DNA of 64,000 nt from [Clostridium] hylemonae DSM 15053 (GTDB taxonomy: Bacteria > Bacillota > Clostridia > Lachnospirales > Lachnospiraceae), in assembly GCF_008281175.1 (NCBI RefSeq), contig NZ_CP036524.1, positions 1,054,001 to 1,118,000 of the forward strand, read 5' to 3'. The position numbers were made by a program, and so were the translations under genes. Positions 63,558 to 64,000 of this stretch are shown in pieces. The stretch's first letter is position 1. Each line of letters begins with the position of its first letter. The notes under the pieces are model-generated. The model worked only from the letters and a program-made list of their open reading frames with translations, was not told the origin of the DNA and did no database searches.

Positions 63558-64000
63558 ATGAACTTACTGACAATGGAAGGGGTCACGAAGTCCTATACAG
63601 ACAAGATTCTGCTGGACAAAGTGGACTTCGCGGTCAATGACCATGAAAAGATAGGGATCGTCGGTGTCAACGGCGCGGGCAAGAGTACGCTGCTCAAGGT
63701 CGTGTCCGGCTTGGAGGCGGCGGACGGCGGCAGTGTAAGTTCCGGCAAGAATGTGAAGCTGCGCTATCTGCCCCAGACCCCGGTGTTTGACGGGGGCGCC
63801 ACAATACTGGAGGCGGTTCTGAAAGATAATGCAGACAAAAGTAACGAATGGACGATCGAGAGTGAAGCCAGGGCGATGATAAACCGCCTTGGCCTTCCGT
63901 CCTATGACACAAAAGTGGATACACTGTCCGGAGGACAGAAGAAACGCGTAGCGCTGGCGGGGGCGCTTCTGGCGCCGGTGGAAATACTTGTGCTCGATGA
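63558..64000 (+). CDS. ABC-F family ATPase, N-terminal part (cut by window edge)
   Basis: The first 147 residues are visible. Walker A GVNGAGKST, an antibiotic-target/ribosome-ABC-F-like early structure, and the signature LSGGQKKRVALAG with the start of Walker B (LVLD). No membrane domain is fused. ABC-F proteins act on ribosomes (translation, drug resistance) rather than in transport. Uup/EttA-like assignment needs the second ATPase domain, which is outside the window. It is in the same direction as, and four bases from, the permease stop. Confidence 0.9.
   Translation, partial: MNLLTMEGVTKSYTDKILLDKVDFAVNDHEKIGIVGVNGAGKSTLLKVVSGLEAADGGSVSSGKNVKLRYLPQTPVFDGGATILEAVLKDNADKSNEWTIESEARAMINRLGLPSYDTKVDTLSGGQKKRVALAGALLAPVEILVLD

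Overview
The window looks like chromosome of an anaerobic, gut-type Firmicute, most probably Lachnospiraceae. Supporting signs are strong AGGAGG ribosome sites, MgtE/NhaC/NCS2 transporters, a T-box leader, a ferredoxin-dependent 2-oxoacid oxidoreductase, Rrf2 regulators, and TnpX/TndX-type mobile DNA. I cannot name a species. No rRNA, tRNA or CRISPR array was recognised.

Layout. 1-3.3 kb: end of an MgtE Mg2+ channel, a WYL regulator, a flavin-binding NimA-like protein and a small membrane protein. 3.3-9.3 kb: an aromatic 2-oxoacid operon with two phenylacetate-CoA ligase-type enzymes, indolepyruvate:ferredoxin oxidoreductase IorAB and two tandem-ACT proteins, closed by a terminator shared with a convergent cold-shock gene. 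9.8-21.5 kb: hydantoinase/oxoprolinase A and B, a complete Dpp-type ABC importer, an M24 peptidase, a thiazoline-carboxylate (ATC) hydrolase-like protein and a GntR/FCD regulator. This reads as one import-and-ring-opening operon behind a strong promoter and three palindromes.

21.5-36.5 kb: a ~15.0 kb integrated element with exact 24-bp inverted terminal repeats, inside ~50-bp imperfect ends. It lies between the GntR gene and a convergent cation-efflux gene. A TndX/TnpX-like large serine recombinase sits at the right end, next to a worn mobile backbone (Cys-rich VLP, RepA_N-like and TnpW-like genes). The cargo is a redox module: LysR regulator, cytosolic flavodoxin, carboxymuconolactone-decarboxylase-fold protein, aldo/keto reductase, two SDRs, two lipoprotein flavodoxins, a tandem cyclophilin-like lipoprotein, a DUF4405 membrane cytochrome-like protein, a DUF362 lipoprotein, an ArsP/YraQ-like permease and a winged-helix regulator. 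This is the best candidate for an undescribed system.

36.5-44.1 kb: CDF efflux, an Rrf2 regulator, a two-gene restriction-modification system with BcgI (type IIB) architecture, then a CymR-like Rrf2 regulator with metY and cysK. 44.1-51.7 kb: a PTS enzyme I, then a self-contained fructose PTS operon (regulator, fruK, fruABC, HPr, second enzyme I). Its HPr has Arg instead of the regulatory Ser46. 51.7-55.4 kb: a purine permease and a LytTR/GHKL two-component pair. 55.3-58.6 kb (minus strand): a T-box-controlled operon of a TIGR04076-like protein, an aldo/keto reductase and an NhaC-family transporter. 58.6-64 kb: D-serine ammonia-lyase, a molybdopterin-binding protein, an XdhC-like protein with unusual domain order, a xanthine/uracil permease and the start of an ABC-F ATPase.
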